The notes below the pieces were generated by a model. The model was given only the letters and a program-made list of their open reading frames with translations. It was not told where the DNA came from and ran no database searches. A program made the position numbers and the translations under genes. This document shows, piece by piece, positions 41,074 through 50,665 of a DNA stretch of 64,000 nucleotides (its first letter is position 1; every line of letters starts with the position of its first letter). Source of the stretch: Streptantibioticus ferralitis (GTDB lineage: Bacteria; Actinomycetota; Actinomycetes; Streptomycetales; Streptomycetaceae); contig NZ_JARHTQ010000019.1 in NCBI RefSeq assembly GCF_029223525.1, positions 62,001 to 126,000 on the forward strand, given 5' to 3'.

Positions 41074-42552
41074 GTGCCGAACGCCAACAATGTCTCTCAA
41101 TCCTCGCCCTCCGCGGAAGCCAGCGCACTGAATCAGGCCCAGCGCCGTGCAGTGGGTGAGCTGCTGCGCGTATCGCCGGTCGCCGACGACCTAGGCCGGC
41201 GTTTCCAGCAGGCCGGGTTCAAGCTCGCCCTGGTCGGCGGGTCGGTCCGGGACGCGTTGTTGGGCCGGCTCGGCAACGACCTGGACTTCACCACGGACGC
41301 CCGCCCCGAGCAGGTGCTGAAGATCGTGCGCGGCTGGGCGGACGCCGTGTGGGAGGTCGGCATCGCCTTCGGCACCGTGGGCTGCCGCAAGTCGGACGCT
41401 GAGGGGAACGACTTCCAGATCGAGGTGACGACGTACCGGTCGGAGGCCTACGACCGGAACTCGCGCAAGCCCGAGGTCTCCTACGGCGACACGATCGAGC
41501 AGGACCTGGTGCGCCGGGACTTCACGGTGAACGCGATGGCGGTCGCGCTGCCGGGCATCGAGTTCGTCGATCCCTACGGTGGTCTTCAGGACCTGGCCGA
41601 GCGGGTCCTGCGTACGCCGGGTACCCCGCAGCAGTCCTTCTCCGACGATCCGCTGCGGATGATGCGTGCGGCACGCTTCGCGGCGCAGCTGAACTTCGAT
41701 GTGGCCCCTGAAGTGGTTGCCGCGATGAAGGAGATGGCTGACCGCCTCGACATCGTGTCGGCGGAGCGGGTGCACGACGAGCTGAACAAGCTCATCCTCA
41801 GCGACTGCCCGCGCGAGGGCCTTCGGCTGCTGGTGGAGACGGGGCTGGCGCAGCGGGTCATCCCCGAGCTCCCCGCGCTGCGGCTGGAGCGCGATGAGCA
41901 CTTCCGGCACAAGGACGTCTACGAGCACAGCCTGACGGTGCTGGAGCAGGCGATCGCCCTGGAGACGGAGGGCCCTGATCTCGTACTGCGCCTGGCAGCG
42001 CTGTTGCACGACATCGGCAAGCCCAAGACGCGGCGGTTCGAGCCGGATGGGCGGGTCTCCTTCCACCATCACGAGGTGGTGGGCGCGAAGATGACCAAGT
42101 CCCGGCTGACCAAGCTCAAGTACTCGAACGACATCGTCAAGGACGTCTCGAAGCTGGTCGAACTGCACCTGCGGTTCCATGGCTACGGCAGCGGCGAGTG
42201 GACGGACTCCGCGGTACGGCGCTACGTCCGGGATGCCGGGCCGCTGCTGGACCGGCTGCACAAGCTGACCCGCTCGGACTGCACGACCCGCAACAAGAAG
42301 AAGGCCGTGGCGCTGGCGCGTACCTACGACTCCCTGGAGGAGCGGATCGCGCAGTTGCAGGAGCGGGAGGAACTGGACGCCATCCGGCCGGACCTCAACG
42401 GCAACCAGATCATGGAGATCCTGGGGGTTCCGGCGGGTCCGGAAGTCGGCAAGGCGTACAAGTACCTGCTCGAACTGCGGCTGGAGAACGGCCCGATGGC
42501 CCACGATGACGCCGTGGCGGCCCTCAAGGAATGGTGGGCCGGGCAGCAGTAG
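41074..42552 (+). CDS. cca: CCA tRNA nucleotidyltransferase
   Basis: Adds or repairs the 3' CCA of tRNAs. The 492-aa protein has the class II head motif LVGGSVRDALLGRLGNDLDFTTDARPEQ, the RRDFTVNAMA region and, in the C-terminal half, an HD hydrolase domain (LLHDIGKPKTR). It starts at a GTG at 41074. It is divergent from the DUF6049 gene and convergent with the MFS gene; the gap to the latter carries three parS sites. tRNA-Ala in this window lacks an encoded CCA and needs this enzyme. Confidence 0.96.
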   Translation: MPNANNVSQSSPSAEASALNQAQRRAVGELLRVSPVADDLGRRFQQAGFKLALVGGSVRDALLGRLGNDLDFTTDARPEQVLKIVRGWADAVWEVGIAFGTVGCRKSDAEGNDFQIEVTTYRSEAYDRNSRKPEVSYGDTIEQDLVRRDFTVNAMAVALPGIEFVDPYGGLQDLAERVLRTPGTPQQSFSDDPLRMMRAARFAAQLNFDVAPEVVAAMKEMADRLDIVSAERVHDELNKLILSDCPREGLRLLVETGLAQRVIPELPALRLERDEHFRHKDVYEHSLTVLEQAIALETEGPDLVLRLAALLHDIGKPKTRRFEPDGRVSFHHHEVVGAKMTKSRLTKLKYSNDIVKDVSKLVELHLRFHGYGSGEWTDSAVRRYVRDAGPLLDRLHKLTRSDCTTRNKKKAVALARTYDSLEERIAQLQEREELDAIRPDLNGNQIMEILGVPAGPEVGKAYKYLLELRLENGPMAHDDAVAALKEWWAGQQ

Positions 42553-42585
42553 CCACGGCATGGCACCCAGGCGGTCCGGTGCGAT

Positions 42586-42599
42586 GTTTCACGTGAAAC
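42586..42599. promoter_or_regulatory. parS: parS site 6
   Basis: Perfect GTTTCACGTGAAAC, first of three between convergent cca and MFS genes. Confidence 0.95.
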
Positions 42600-42619
42600 G
42601 CGGTGTCCCCCGATGCTGT

Positions 42620-42633
42620 GTTTCACGTGAAAC
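42620..42633. promoter_or_regulatory. parS: parS site 7
   Basis: Perfect GTTTCACGTGAAAC, 34 bp from site 6. Confidence 0.95.
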
Positions 42634-42654
42634 ATGGCGCCGGGCCGCCGTCGT

Positions 42655-42668
42655 GTTTCACGTGAAAC
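42655..42668. promoter_or_regulatory. parS: parS site 8
   Basis: Perfect GTTTCACGTGAAAC, 35 bp from site 7. Confidence 0.95.
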
Positions 42669-42681
42669 ATCGCAGCGCTCC

Positions 42682-43953
42682 TCACCGCTGGCGCAGCAGG
42701 GCCATCCCGGTGGCGACAGTTCCGTACAGCACTGCGATCAAGATGAGCAGCAGTGGTGAGCGGCCGTCCGGCGGCAGCATCACCGCGGCGATCGCGGCCG
42801 AGCCGACGAACGCGACATTGAAGAAGACGTCGTAGAGCGAGAAGACACGGCCGCGGTAGGCGTCATCCACGGAGGCCTGGACGACAGTGTCGGTGGCGAT
42901 CTTCGCGCCCTGAGTGGTGATCCCGAGCAGGAACGCCGCGACCAGCATCGGCGCCGGACTGAACGGCAGACCGAGCGCGGGCTCCAGGACCGTGGCGGCA
43001 GCGGCGCACACCGTGATCCAGCCCGCGATACCGAACCGGCCCGTACCCCATGGCGTGATGATCGCGGCCACGAAGAAGCCCGCGCCGGAGACACCGACCG
43101 CGAGCCCGAGCAGCGCCAGACCCCCGGAGGTGTCCGAAGGCGCGGCCCAGGAGTACCGGCACAGCATCAGCAGCGTCACGGTCAGCGCCCCGTAGCAGAA
43201 GCGCAGCACCGTTATGGCGCCCATCGCGTACGCCGCCGGGCGACGCTTCGCCAAGTGCCGCAGCCCCTCGAACAGTCCGCGTACCGTGCTGGCCACAGCC
43301 GCGCCGATCCGTGGCTGAAGGAGATCGGGGTCGGGGCCGAGGAGATCGGGCGGCATCGTCCGGGCGGACAGCCCGGCGCACAGGTAGAGCAGCGCCGCCA
43401 GCCCGACGACCAAGGCGTCGGATCCGACGCCCGCCGCCATCCAGAGGTGAACGATGAAGGCCGCTCCGCCGCCCGCGGTGGCGGCGATGGTTCCCGCTGT
43501 CGGGGATAGCGAGTTGGCGACCACCAATCGCTCTCGGTCCACCACGCGGGGAAGCGCGGCGGACAGCCCGGCCAGGATGAAGCGGTTGACGGCGGTGACG
43601 GAGAGCGCGGACAGGTAGAACACCCAGTCGGGCACATGGGTGAGGATCAACGCGGCGGTGCCCGCTGCGAGCACGGCGCGCAGAAGGTTGCCGTAGAGCA
43701 GCACCTGCCTCCTGCGCCAGCGGTCGAGCAGCACGCCGGTGAACGGCCCGAGCAGCGAGTACGGCAGCAGCAGCACGGCCATCGCGGCGGCGATCGCCGC
43801 GGGTGAGGCCTGTCGTTCCGGGGTGAAGACCACATAGGCGGCGAGCGCGATCTGGTACACGCCGTCGGACAGCTGCGAGAGCAGGCGTACCACCAGCAGC
43901 CGCCGGAAATCGCGGAACCGCAGCAGCACGCGAAGATCCCGTACGACGGCCAT
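42682..43953 (-). CDS. MFS transporter
   Basis: A 423-aa major facilitator superfamily protein with about 12 transmembrane helices, such as VVRLLSQLSDGVYQIALAAY and FTGVLLDRWRRRQVLLYGN, the latter carrying the MFS A motif G-x-L-x-D-R. ATG 43953 follows a weak GAGG; the longer upstream frame has a basic low-complexity N terminus that is unlikely to be real. Substrate unknown. Confidence 0.85.
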   Translation of the reverse strand: MAVVRDLRVLLRFRDFRRLLVVRLLSQLSDGVYQIALAAYVVFTPERQASPAAIAAAMAVLLLPYSLLGPFTGVLLDRWRRRQVLLYGNLLRAVLAAGTAALILTHVPDWVFYLSALSVTAVNRFILAGLSAALPRVVDRERLVVANSLSPTAGTIAATAGGGAAFIVHLWMAAGVGSDALVVGLAALLYLCAGLSARTMPPDLLGPDPDLLQPRIGAAVASTVRGLFEGLRHLAKRRPAAYAMGAITVLRFCYGALTVTLLMLCRYSWAAPSDTSGGLALLGLAVGVSGAGFFVAAIITPWGTGRFGIAGWITVCAAAATVLEPALGLPFSPAPMLVAAFLLGITTQGAKIATDTVVQASVDDAYRGRVFSLYDVFFNVAFVGSAAIAAVMLPPDGRSPLLLILIAVLYGTVATGMALLRQR

Positions 43954-43975
43954 GCCGACAGCCTCACACAAGCGC

Positions 43976-44006
43976 CAGGCCCCCGGACGGATTGTCCGGG
44001 GGCCTG
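43976..44006 (-). terminator. ino1 terminator
   Basis: Perfect 13-bp inverted repeat CAGGCCCCCGGAC / GTCCGGGGGCCTG with a 5-nt loop, downstream of the inositol phosphate synthase gene. Confidence 0.7.
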
Positions 44007-44161
44007 CGATCAAGACGTTGCCGATGCGTTGCCAGCGCTTAGTTTTTGGGCTCGCTGGCCGCGGTCCCGCGCCTGGCCGGCGCGGGCGCTGCGTCCGCTG
44101 GTGCGGCACCCAGGCTCGCTGGCCAGGCGCCGCGAGTCGCTAGCGCACGGCGCCAGTTGTC

Positions 44162-45244
44162 CTAGCGCTCGACGTCACCCTTGATGAACTTCTCGACGTT
44201 GTCGCGGGCCTCGTCGTCGAAGTACTGAACCGGCGGGGACTTCATGAAGTAGGAGGACGCGGAGAGGATCGGGCCGCCGATGCCGCGGTCCTTGGCGATC
44301 TTCGCGGCGCGCAGCGCGTCGATGATGACGCCCGCCGAGTTCGGGGAGTCCCAGACCTCGAGCTTGTACTCCAGGTTCAGCGGGACGTCGCCGAAGGCAC
44401 GGCCCTCGAGGCGGACGTACGCCCACTTGCGGTCGTCCAGCCAGGCAACGTAGTCGGACGGGCCGATGTGGACGTTCTTCTCGCCCAGGTCGCGGTCCGG
44501 GATCTGCGAGGTGACGGCCTGCGTCTTGGAGATCTTCTTGGACTCCAGGCGCTCACGCTCGAGCATGTTCTTGAAGTCCATGTTGCCGCCGACGTTGAGC
44601 TGCATCGTGCGGTCCAGGATGACGCCGCGGTCCTCGAACAGCTTGGCCATCACACGGTGCGTGATGGTGGCGCCCACCTGGGACTTGATGTCGTCGCCGA
44701 CGATCGGCACGCCAGCCTCGGTGAACTTGTCCGCCCACTCCTTCGTACCGGCGATGAAGACCGGCAGGGCGTTGACGAACGCGACCTTGGCGTCGATGGC
44801 GCACTGGGCGTAGAACTTCGCGGCGTCCTCGGAACCCACCGGGAGGTAGCAGACCAGAACGTCGACCTGGTTGTCCCTCAGGACCTGCACCACGTCCACC
44901 GGGGCGTCCGGCGACTCCTCGATGGTCTGCCGGTAGTACTTCCCGAGGCCGTCCAGAGTGTGGCCCCGCTGGACCGTGACACCGGTCTGCGGGACGTCGC
45001 AGATCTTGATGGTGTTGTTCTCGCTGGCGCCGATGGCGTCCGCGAGGTCAAGACCGACCTTCTTCGCATCGACGTCGAAGGCGGCCACGAACTCCACGTC
45101 ACGGACGTGGTAGTCGCCGAACTGCACGTGCATCAGGCCGGGCACGCGGCTGTCCGGGTCGGCGTCCTTGTAGTACTCGACGCCCTGCACCAGCGACGCG
45201 GCGCAGTTGCCCACGCCGACAATGGCTACGCGAACCGAACCCAT
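44162..45244 (-). CDS. ino1: Inositol-3-phosphate synthase
   Basis: Converts glucose 6-phosphate to inositol 3-phosphate, used for phosphatidylinositol and mycothiol. The 360-aa protein starts [21 protein letters not shown] (NAD-binding). The family motif [13 protein letters not shown] and the [19 protein letters not shown] and [18 protein letters not shown] segments are typical. ATG 45244 follows GGGAG. It is downstream of a PadR-type gene (start 45924) on the same strand, separated by 56 bp, so it may share its transcript. Confidence 0.96.
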   Translation of the reverse strand: MGSVRVAIVGVGNCAASLVQGVEYYKDADPDSRVPGLMHVQFGDYHVRDVEFVAAFDVDAKKVGLDLADAIGASENNTIKICDVPQTGVTVQRGHTLDGLGKYYRQTIEESPDAPVDVVQVLRDNQVDVLVCYLPVGSEDAAKFYAQCAIDAKVAFVNALPVFIAGTKEWADKFTEAGVPIVGDDIKSQVGATITHRVMAKLFEDRGVILDRTMQLNVGGNMDFKNMLERERLESKKISKTQAVTSQIPDRDLGEKNVHIGPSDYVAWLDDRKWAYVRLEGRAFGDVPLNLEYKLEVWDSPNSAGVIIDALRAAKIAKDRGIGGPILSASSYFMKSPPVQYFDDEARDNVEKFIKGDVER

Positions 45245-45300
45245 TCCGGTTGCTCCCTGTGTACTCGATTGCTCGATGGGGCCCCTACGTGTGCGGGGCC

Positions 45301-45924
45301 TCATTTGGTGGTGTCGGTCGGATCCGTATCGTCGCGACCTTGGTCGGCGGGGCGGCCCTTGGCGCGGCCTCGGCCCGCCCGCTCTGTCTCGATCAGTTCG
45401 TTGAGCCAGCGGACCTCGCGCTCCACCGACTCCATGCCGTGCCGTTGCAGCTCGAGGGTGTAGTCGTCGAGCCGTTCGCGGGTGCGCGCCAGCGAGGCAC
45501 GCATCTTCTCCAGCCGTTCCTCCAGGCGGCTACGGCGCCCTTCGAGCACCCGCATCCGTACATCCCGTTCGGTGTGGCCGAAGAAGGCGAAGCGCACGCC
45601 GAACTGCTCGTCCTCCCAGGAGTCCGGTCCGGTCTGAGCCAGCAGATCCTCGAAGTGCTCCTTCCCAGCGGCGGTCAGCCGGTAGACAATCTTCGCCCGT
45701 CGGCCGGCGAGCGGCGCGGCGAGCGGATCGTCCAGAGCGCTCTCCTCGGTCAGCCAGCCCTGGGTGACCAGCGCCTTCAGACACGGATAGAGGGTGCCGT
45801 AGCTGAAGGCGCGGAAGACTCCGAGTGAGGTATTGAGCCGCTTGCGCAGCTCGTAACCGTGCATCGGCGACTCCCGGAGCAGCCCCAGGACCGCGAATTC
45901 GAGGACGCCGGAGCGCCTGCTCAT
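45301..45924 (-). CDS. PadR family transcriptional regulator
   Basis: A 207-aa winged-helix repressor. The N-terminal PadR domain has [20 protein letters not shown] and [21 protein letters not shown]-terminal coiled-coil follows ([29 protein letters not shown]). ATG 45924 has a perfect AAGGAGG upstream. A perfect 19-bp inverted repeat lies about 90 bp upstream and probably serves as its operator. It is the first gene of the putative operon with ino1 and likely autoregulates and controls ino1 or the divergent PBP gene. Confidence 0.9.
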   Translation of the reverse strand: MSRRSGVLEFAVLGLLRESPMHGYELRKRLNTSLGVFRAFSYGTLYPCLKALVTQGWLTEESALDDPLAAPLAGRRAKIVYRLTAAGKEHFEDLLAQTGPDSWEDEQFGVRFAFFGHTERDVRMRVLEGRRSRLEERLEKMRASLARTRERLDDYTLELQRHGMESVEREVRWLNELIETERAGRGRAKGRPADQGRDDTDPTDTTK

Positions 45925-46327
45925 CCTCGCCTCCTTGGCTCTTGGCCAGCCGTGGTGGTCCCGTCCGTACCTGCTGTCCGTGCTGTAAGGATCTTCTTTA
46001 TCTCGTTCTGATGTATCGAGTCGATACATCGCGACGATAGAACGGTCATCTTGATCCCGCAAGACATGGCATCGTGAACGGCGTCACATCCGGCGCTTGA
46101 GAGAAGGTTCGTGAGCTGTCAACTGTCCGTTATGCGGCGAAGGTTGAGGTAGTTCAGGTTTTGACGGTGCGTACTCTGTTCGCCATGCAAACCAACGGGA
46201 ACCGTGTGGCGCCAGCAAGCGTCATGGTCCTGGGTGCCGTGTGGCCCGGCGGGGCCGCAATCCGGGGGGACCGGAAGTCAACTGCGACCTTCAGGCGAGA
46301 CCGCCTGCCCGAGGAGTAGCTGGAACC
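45925..46327. promoter_or_regulatory. Divergent PadR / PBP promoter region
   Basis: A 403-bp intergenic region between divergent genes. It contains the PadR operator at 46011-46029; otherwise no feature was identified. Confidence 0.45.
46011..46029. promoter_or_regulatory. PadR operator
   Basis: Perfect inverted repeat ATGTATCGA-G-TCGATACAT (9-bp arms, 1-bp centre). The ATGTAT...ATACAT form is the common PadR-family operator pattern, and it is located in the promoter region of the padR-type gene. Confidence 0.75.
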
Positions 46328-48997
46328 ATGAGCGAGCACCGCCGAAAGCCGCCGCAGCCGAACGGCGGCGGGCGAGCCGCGCCACGGCGCGGAGCCCAGC
46401 CGTCCCCGCCCCCCTCCCCGGGAAGGCGGGACACACCACCACGCGGTGGTTCAGACGCGTACGGAACGCGAGGACCGTCCGCGGCCGGACCCCGTGGTGA
46501 GGACGCCGCGGAGCAGTCGTACGGAAGCCGGGCGGAGGCCCGGCGGGCGGCACAGAGTGGCGGTCGCCGCCGTACCGCCGCTGCCGGGGGCGGCGGCGCC
46601 GGAGGGCGTGGCGGCGGCCGACGGGGCACCGGTGGCCCGGGCGGCGAACGGCCGAAGCGCTTCATCGACTACCCGCGCTGGGGTAAGAGCGGCTGGCGCC
46701 GCTGGATGCCGTCCTTCAAGCAGATCTCGGCGATCTGCGTCGTGTTCCTCGGCACGCTGGTCGGCCTCGTCGCCGTCGCCTACGCGATGGTCAGCGTGCC
46801 GAGCGCGAGTCTCGCCTCCAAGACGCAGAAGAACGTCTACTACTGGGCTGACGGCTCGCGCATGGTGGTGTCGGGCGGCGGTGACCTCAACCGGCAGATC
46901 GTCCCGCTGGACCAGATCTCCAAGTCGATGCAGAACGCGGTGATCTCGATGGAGAACGCCTCGTTCTACACCGACCACGGTGTGGACCCCCAGGGCATCC
47001 TGCGCGCGGTGGTGAACATGGCCAGAGGCGGCGAGACCCAGAGTGGCTCGACCATCACCCAGCAGTATGTGAAGAACACCTACCTGGACCAGTCGCAGAC
47101 GGTCACCCGCAAGCTCAAGGAGCTGATGATCTCGATCAAGGTGGGCGTCAAGGTGTCGAAGCCGGACATCCTCGCCGGCTACCTCAACACCGCCTACTAC
47201 GGTCGCGGCGCCTACGGCATCCAGGCCGCCTCACAGGCGTACTACGGTGTCAACGCCAACGCGCTCAAGCCGGAGCAGGCCGCCTTCCTGGCCGCCGTGC
47301 TGAACGGACCGAACCTGTACGACCCGGCGGGCGGCGTCGGTGACAACGCGACGCCCGAGCTGAACACCCAGCGCGCCAAGGCGCGGTGGGGCGAGGTGCT
47401 CGACCGCGAGGTCAAGACCGGCGACATGAACCAGCAGCAGCGGCAGCAGTACCAGGACTTCCCGACGCCGCAGAAGCCCAAGCGGTCCACCGACAAGGCG
47501 GGGCAGATCGGCTATCTGACTGATCTGGCCGACAAGTACATCTTCAACAACACCAGCATCACCCAGCAGAAACTGGCCCAGGGCGGCTACCAGATCTACA
47601 CGACGTTCAACAAGAAGGACATGACGGCGCTGCAAAACGCCGTCGATGACGTCCGCAAGAAGAACATCAGGCCGGACCTGCGCCCGGACACCGACAAGTA
47701 CGTGCAGTTCGGCGGGGCTTCCGTGGTACCCGGAGACGGTGCGATCGCCGCGATCTACGGTGGCGAGGACTACCTCAAGCACTTCACCGACAACGCGGAC
47801 TACACCGGTGCCCAGGTCGGTTCGACCTTCAAGCCGTTCGTGCTGGCGGCGGCGATGCGGGACGGTGTCCGCAAGCCCAGCGGTCCCGCGGACCAGCCCG
47901 CCTCCATGCGCACACCGGTGTCGCCGAAGAGCAAGTACACCGGCGTCAACAAGTGGAAGGTGCTCAACTACGACGGTTCCGTCTGGCAGGACAAGGACGG
48001 AAACGAGTGGCTGCAGCAGAACGACGACAACGAGTCGTTCAAGTCCATCGACCTCAAGAGCGCGATGGAGCAGTCGGTCAACTCCACGTACGTCCAGCTC
48101 GGCATGGACGTGGGCCTGGACAAGGTCAAGCAGTCGGCCCTGGACGCGGGTGTGACCTCGGACAGCCTGGCCAGCACCAACGGCCCCTCCTTCTCGATCG
48201 GTACGTCCTCGCCCAGCGCGATCCGGATGGCGGACGCGTACGCGACCTTCGCCAAGAGCGGTCTGCAGGCCGAGCCCTACTCGGTGACCAAGGTCATGGA
48301 CTCCAAGGGCGTGCAGTTCCAGCACGAGGCCAAGACCAAGAAGGCCTTCGACCCGGCGGTCGCCGACAACGTCACCGATGTGCTCCAGGGCGTCATCCAG
48401 GACGGAACCGGCACCGCCGCCAAGGCGCTCGGCCGTCCGGCGGCCGGTAAGACCGGTACCACCGACGACAACAAGTCCGCGTGGTTCACCGGCTACACGC
48501 CGCAGTTGTCGACCTCGATCGGCATGTACCGGATGGACGACCAGTCCAAGAACCCCACGTTCCTGAAGATGTACGGCGTGGGCGGCCTGCAGAAGATCTA
48601 CGGTGCCTCCTTCCCCACCGAGATCTGGACCGAGTACATGAAGACGGCGCTCGCCGACCAGCCGGCCCAGACCTTCGAGCACCCGCAGGACATCGGCACG
48701 GTGGTCTACGGTGACGGCGCGAGCCCGTCCCCGAGCGCGGTGCCGTCGACCACGCCGTCGAACACCCCGAGCACGAAGCCGTCCACGTCACCCTCGCCCT
48801 CGCACGCGCCCTCGGTGAGCCCATCGCCCTCGGACTCCTGTGGTCCGCTGGCCTGGGGCTGCCAGCCGGGCGGTACGACATCCGGTGGCGGTCCTGGCGG
48901 CGGTACTGGCGGCCCCTCGTCGAGCACTGGGCCCGGCACAGGCGGCACCTCCAGGGGCAACGGCAACGGAGGGTTGTTCGGCGGGCCGGGCGGCTGA
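46328..48997 (+). CDS. Bifunctional class A penicillin-binding protein
   Basis: An 889-aa transglycosylase-transpeptidase. The first ~140 residues are basic and disordered, followed by one membrane helix (ICVVFLGTLVGLVAVAYAM). The GT51 domain carries the catalytic MENASFYTDHGVDP and the QTQSGSTITQQYVKN region. The transpeptidase domain has the catalytic serine in GSTFK, SVN in MEQSVNST and KTGTT. The C-terminal tail is a long Ser/Pro/Thr then Gly-rich stretch. ATG 46328 follows a purine-rich stretch. It builds peptidoglycan glycan strands and cross-links. Confidence 0.93.
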   Translation: MSEHRRKPPQPNGGGRAAPRRGAQPSPPPSPGRRDTPPRGGSDAYGTRGPSAAGPRGEDAAEQSYGSRAEARRAAQSGGRRRTAAAGGGGAGGRGGGRRGTGGPGGERPKRFIDYPRWGKSGWRRWMPSFKQISAICVVFLGTLVGLVAVAYAMVSVPSASLASKTQKNVYYWADGSRMVVSGGGDLNRQIVPLDQISKSMQNAVISMENASFYTDHGVDPQGILRAVVNMARGGETQSGSTITQQYVKNTYLDQSQTVTRKLKELMISIKVGVKVSKPDILAGYLNTAYYGRGAYGIQAASQAYYGVNANALKPEQAAFLAAVLNGPNLYDPAGGVGDNATPELNTQRAKARWGEVLDREVKTGDMNQQQRQQYQDFPTPQKPKRSTDKAGQIGYLTDLADKYIFNNTSITQQKLAQGGYQIYTTFNKKDMTALQNAVDDVRKKNIRPDLRPDTDKYVQFGGASVVPGDGAIAAIYGGEDYLKHFTDNADYTGAQVGSTFKPFVLAAAMRDGVRKPSGPADQPASMRTPVSPKSKYTGVNKWKVLNYDGSVWQDKDGNEWLQQNDDNESFKSIDLKSAMEQSVNSTYVQLGMDVGLDKVKQSALDAGVTSDSLASTNGPSFSIGTSSPSAIRMADAYATFAKSGLQAEPYSVTKVMDSKGVQFQHEAKTKKAFDPAVADNVTDVLQGVIQDGTGTAAKALGRPAAGKTGTTDDNKSAWFTGYTPQLSTSIGMYRMDDQSKNPTFLKMYGVGGLQKIYGASFPTEIWTEYMKTALADQPAQTFEHPQDIGTVVYGDGASPSPSAVPSTTPSNTPSTKPSTSPSPSHAPSVSPSPSDSCGPLAWGCQPGGTTSGGGPGGGTGGPSSSTGPGTGGTSRGNGNGGLFGGPGG

Positions 48998-49072
48998 TCG
49001 GCGCCCGTCGGGATCCGTGGCCACGCCTACGGATCACGGAAACGCGGTAGCCCGCGACACTCCGGACAACAT

Positions 49073-49103
49073 GGCCGCGGAGGGCATCTCGCCCTCCGCG
49101 GCC
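49073..49103 (+). terminator. PBP terminator
   Basis: Perfect 13-bp inverted repeat GGCCGCGGAGGGC / GCCCTCCGCGGCC with a 5-nt loop and TTTT after it. Confidence 0.85.
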
Positions 49104-49158
49104 TTTTCCGTACACCGTGCACGGCCGCCACTCAGCTTCGTACGGCAGGATGTCTGGC

Positions 49159-50661
49159 ATGACGACCGCGCGCGAGAACGACGAGAGCGCCGCCCCCGTG
49201 CAGCCCGCGACCGTACCGCCCACCGCCGAGGATCCCCTGGCCGAGGCGGGCAGCGAGTTGATCGGCGGTCCCATCGGGCGGCGTGCCACGACCGGTCGGC
49301 GCGGCTGGTGGAATCCGCTGCGGGTCCTCGCACTGGTCGCCATTGGGATGTTTGCGCTCGGCATGGTGCAGAAGGTGCCGTGTTACGACAGCGGCTGGTT
49401 CTTCGGGGCGAACGACCAGTACACCCACGCCTGCTACTCCGACATCCCGCACCTGTTCTTCGCCCGCGGCTTCGCCGACGACCTGGTGCCGTACTTCGAC
49501 CACATCCCCGATGCCACCTCGGGAGGCATGGGATTCCTCGAATACCCGGTGCTGACCGGGCTGTTCATGGAGATCGCCTCCTGGTTCACCCCCCATGGCT
49601 CGGACCTGGTGCACCGCGAGCAGGTCTACTGGCTGGTCAACGCGGCGATGCTGCTGATCTGCGCGGTGGTCACGGTGGTGGCCGTGGCGCGCACCCACCG
49701 GCGTCGCCCGTGGGACGGTCTGCTGGTCGCGCTGTCGCCTGCCTTCGCGCTCACCGCGACGATCAACTGGGACCTGCTGGCGGTGGCGCTCACCGCCGTC
49801 GGAATGCTGATGTGGGCGCGGAGCCGGCCGGTGGCGGCCGGGGTGCTGATCGGTCTCGCGACCGCCGCGAAGCTCTATCCCGTACTGCTGCTGGGGCCCT
49901 TGCTGCTGCTGTGTCTGCGGGCCGGGCGGATGCGGGCGTACTGGAAGGCCTTCGGCGGGGCGGCTGTCGCCTGGCTGGTGGTCAATGTGCCGGTGATGGT
50001 CTTCGCCTGGGACGGCTGGGAGAAGTTCTACACCTACAGCCAGTCGCGCGGCGTCGACTTCGGCTCGCTCTGGCTGATCATCTCGCAGCAGACCGGCGAT
50101 CCGCTTGATGGCGCCAACGCGTACGCCATCGCGCTGATGCTGCTGATGTGCGCGGGCATCGCGGCGCTCATCCTGTACGCGCCGCGCAGGCCGCGGTTCG
50201 CGCAGGTCGGCTTCCTGGTGGTCGCCGCGTTCATCCTGACCAACAAGGTCTACTCACCGCAGTACGTGCTGTGGCTGATCCCGCTCGCCGCGCTGGCCCG
50301 GCCGCGCTGGCGGGATTTCCTGGTCTGGCAGGCCTGCGAGGTCATGTACTTCCTCGGGATCTGGATGTACCTCGCCTACACCACGGGGGGCAACAACAAG
50401 GGCCTGCCGGAAGGCGGTTATGACTTCGCGATCGCGCTGCATCTGCTCGGCACGCTCTACCTGTGCGCGGTGATCGTGCGCGACGTGCTGATGGCGGAGC
50501 GGGACCCCGTGCGGCAGGACGGCTCGGATGACCCGTCCGGTGGTGTGCTGGACGGTGCGCGAGACGTGTTCGTACTCGGGCGGCGTGCGCATCAGCCGCG
50601 ACACGCCGCCCAGTTCACCAGTGGTTATGTCGAATGGGGCAGGGAGAACGCCGACGCCTGA
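49159..50661 (+). CDS. Glycosyltransferase family 87 protein
   Basis: A 500-aa polytopic membrane protein with about ten transmembrane helices. The ATAAKLYPVLLLGPLLLL segment and the long periplasmic loop after FDHIPDATSG are typical of GT87 (DUF2029) mannosyltransferases, which use polyprenyl phosphate sugars on the outer face. ATG 49159 lies behind AGGA; an upstream ATG three codons earlier is close to the RBS. The C-terminal tail is soluble. The acceptor is unknown. Confidence 0.82.
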   Translation: MTTARENDESAAPVQPATVPPTAEDPLAEAGSELIGGPIGRRATTGRRGWWNPLRVLALVAIGMFALGMVQKVPCYDSGWFFGANDQYTHACYSDIPHLFFARGFADDLVPYFDHIPDATSGGMGFLEYPVLTGLFMEIASWFTPHGSDLVHREQVYWLVNAAMLLICAVVTVVAVARTHRRRPWDGLLVALSPAFALTATINWDLLAVALTAVGMLMWARSRPVAAGVLIGLATAAKLYPVLLLGPLLLLCLRAGRMRAYWKAFGGAAVAWLVVNVPVMVFAWDGWEKFYTYSQSRGVDFGSLWLIISQQTGDPLDGANAYAIALMLLMCAGIAALILYAPRRPRFAQVGFLVVAAFILTNKVYSPQYVLWLIPLAALARPRWRDFLVWQACEVMYFLGIWMYLAYTTGGNNKGLPEGGYDFAIALHLLGTLYLCAVIVRDVLMAERDPVRQDGSDDPSGGVLDGARDVFVLGRRAHQPRHAAQFTSGYVEWGRENADA

Positions 50662-50665
50662 CGGC

